Source: Candidatus Woesearchaeota archaeon (GTDB taxonomy: Archaea > Nanobdellota > Nanobdellia > SCGC-AAA011-G17 > JACPNG01). Taken from it: DNA of 12,915 nt. Both the position numbers and the translations under genes were made by a program. The stretch's first letter is position 1; each line of letters begins with the position of its first letter. Below, in pieces: positions 12,251 to 12,915 of the stretch. The stretch covers positions 1 to 12,915 of the forward strand of contig JAGVXQ010000010.1 in NCBI GenBank assembly GCA_018303705.1, given 5' to 3'. The notes beneath the pieces are model-generated. The model had not been told where the DNA came from, did not search any database, and was given only the letters and a program-made list of their open reading frames with translations.

Positions 12251-12915
12251 TCAAACAACCCAAGTAATCCTTCTTATGCTTAAAACCATTTTTCTTTGCA
12301 AGCCTCTTCATCGCCTTGTCAAAATCGCTTCCATATTGTGCTGCCTTCTTCCTTCTCAGCGCATACTCTTTCCTTAAGCCAATGCTCATGGCAGCATCCT
12401 GCAGTATTATCTTGCCCTTTTCCTTGTTGACCTTAAGCCTAGGGTCGATTCCCATAGCATATCTTATCAGCTCGTCATCGAGGAAAGGTGCCAATAGCCT
12501 AATCCCAAAATGCCTTGCTATTCTTTCATCTCTCCACAAGTCCTGTCCATATAAGTTCTCAAGTCCCCTCCAGCATTCCTTGTGCACCTCTTCATGCCCC
12601 TCATCGCATTTCTTCCTGTGCCTTTCATAGCCTGCAAATATTTCCTCGGCTCCAAGTCCACCAAGAACAACATTTATTCCTTGTTCCTTTGCAGCCTCAA
12701 GGACAGAATAAACAACGCATCCAACTCCAACAGAAACAACGTCATCGCTTCCAAGAATCATTGCAACATCTTTTACTATTCTTTCTGCCTCATCATCATC
12801 TATTGTTTTAACTTTCAATGGCATTCCATATTCCCTGGCAATCTTTACAGCAAACCTTATGTCATCAGAATCATTGAACCCTACTGAAAGCAGCATAAAA
12901 TTCTTATTTAACTTG
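12234..12915 (-). CDS. Asparagine-synthase-like protein (5' end outside window)
   Basis: C-terminal part of an ATP-dependent amidotransferase-type synthetase domain of the asparagine synthase family. Visible: LLSVGFNDSDDIRFAVKIA, matching the strand-helix that follows the PP-loop in this family; VGVGCVVYSVLEAAKEQG; the signature GGLGAEEIFAGYERH; APFLDDELIRYA; and KIILQDAAMSIGLRKEY. The frame stays open upstream of the ATG at 12896 to the window edge (KLNKNF precedes it), and the ATP-binding SGG-x-DS loop has not appeared, so the N-terminus lies outside. No glutaminase domain can be judged. It may make asparagine, or be a stand-alone archaeal relative with another amide-forming role. The C-terminal tail is Lys-rich. 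Confidence 0.85.
   Translation of the reverse strand, partial: KLNKNFMLLSVGFNDSDDIRFAVKIAREYGMPLKVKTIDDDEAERIVKDVAMILGSDDVVSVGVGCVVYSVLEAAKEQGINVVLGGLGAEEIFAGYERHRKKCDEGHEEVHKECWRGLENLYGQDLWRDERIARHFGIRLLAPFLDDELIRYAMGIDPRLKVNKEKGKIILQDAAMSIGLRKEYALRRKKAAQYGSDFDKAMKRLAKKNGFKHKKDYLGCLIKNRL

Overview
The window looks like a chromosomal segment of an AT-rich archaeon, most likely a small-genome DPANN lineage of the Woesearchaeota/Pacearchaeota kind. The archaeal signs are direct: TATA-like boxes centred about 26-27 nt upstream of start codons (leaderless genes), GGAGGTG-type ribosome sites inside operons, a tRNA gene with an archaeal bulge-helix-bulge intron, tRNA genes without encoded CCA, and large secreted proteins (cysteine-rich, lamin-tail, Ig-like). 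The exact lineage is inference.

Layout, left to right. 1-1491 (minus): N-terminal 497 codons of a bacterial-type leucyl-tRNA synthetase, running off the left edge. 1531-2276 (plus): an unrecognised reading frame that runs into a small protein-tyrosine-phosphatase in another frame, possibly one frameshifted gene. 2227-4221 (minus): a tightly coupled three-gene operon encoding a secreted lamin-tail-domain protein, a secreted Ig-like protein with a C-terminal membrane anchor, and a 66-residue protein. 4418-5626 (plus): DEAD-box RNA helicase. 5733-5931 (plus): tRNA-Arg(UCU) with a 24-nt intron at the non-canonical position 42/43, then tRNA-Cys(GCA).

5915-7639 is the main accessory feature. The last 17 nt of tRNA-Cys are repeated exactly 1708 nt downstream, and the very AT-rich DNA between has the hallmarks of a small integrated element. 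In a reconstructed circle the 17-nt core would be flanked by a perfect 12-bp inverted repeat. The interior carries two small overlapping plus-strand frames (46 and 90 codons), a convergent PIN-domain ribonuclease gene, and arm regions with a repeated AATATGAATAATAT motif (five copies on the right, one inverted on the left). No integrase is visible, so the element would be mobilised in trans, or is a remnant.

7752-8237 (plus) is an unrecognised 161-residue protein. 8245-11553 (minus) encodes a secreted 1102-residue protein with CC-repeat modules, an internal membrane segment pair and three C-terminal Ig-like repeats. 11675-12250 (plus) is a small lipoprotein. 12234-12915 (minus) is the C-terminal part of an asparagine-synthase-like protein whose N-terminus lies outside the window. 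The flanks hold translation and RNA genes plus a notable load of cell-surface proteins; the element between them adds a nuclease and unknown small proteins.
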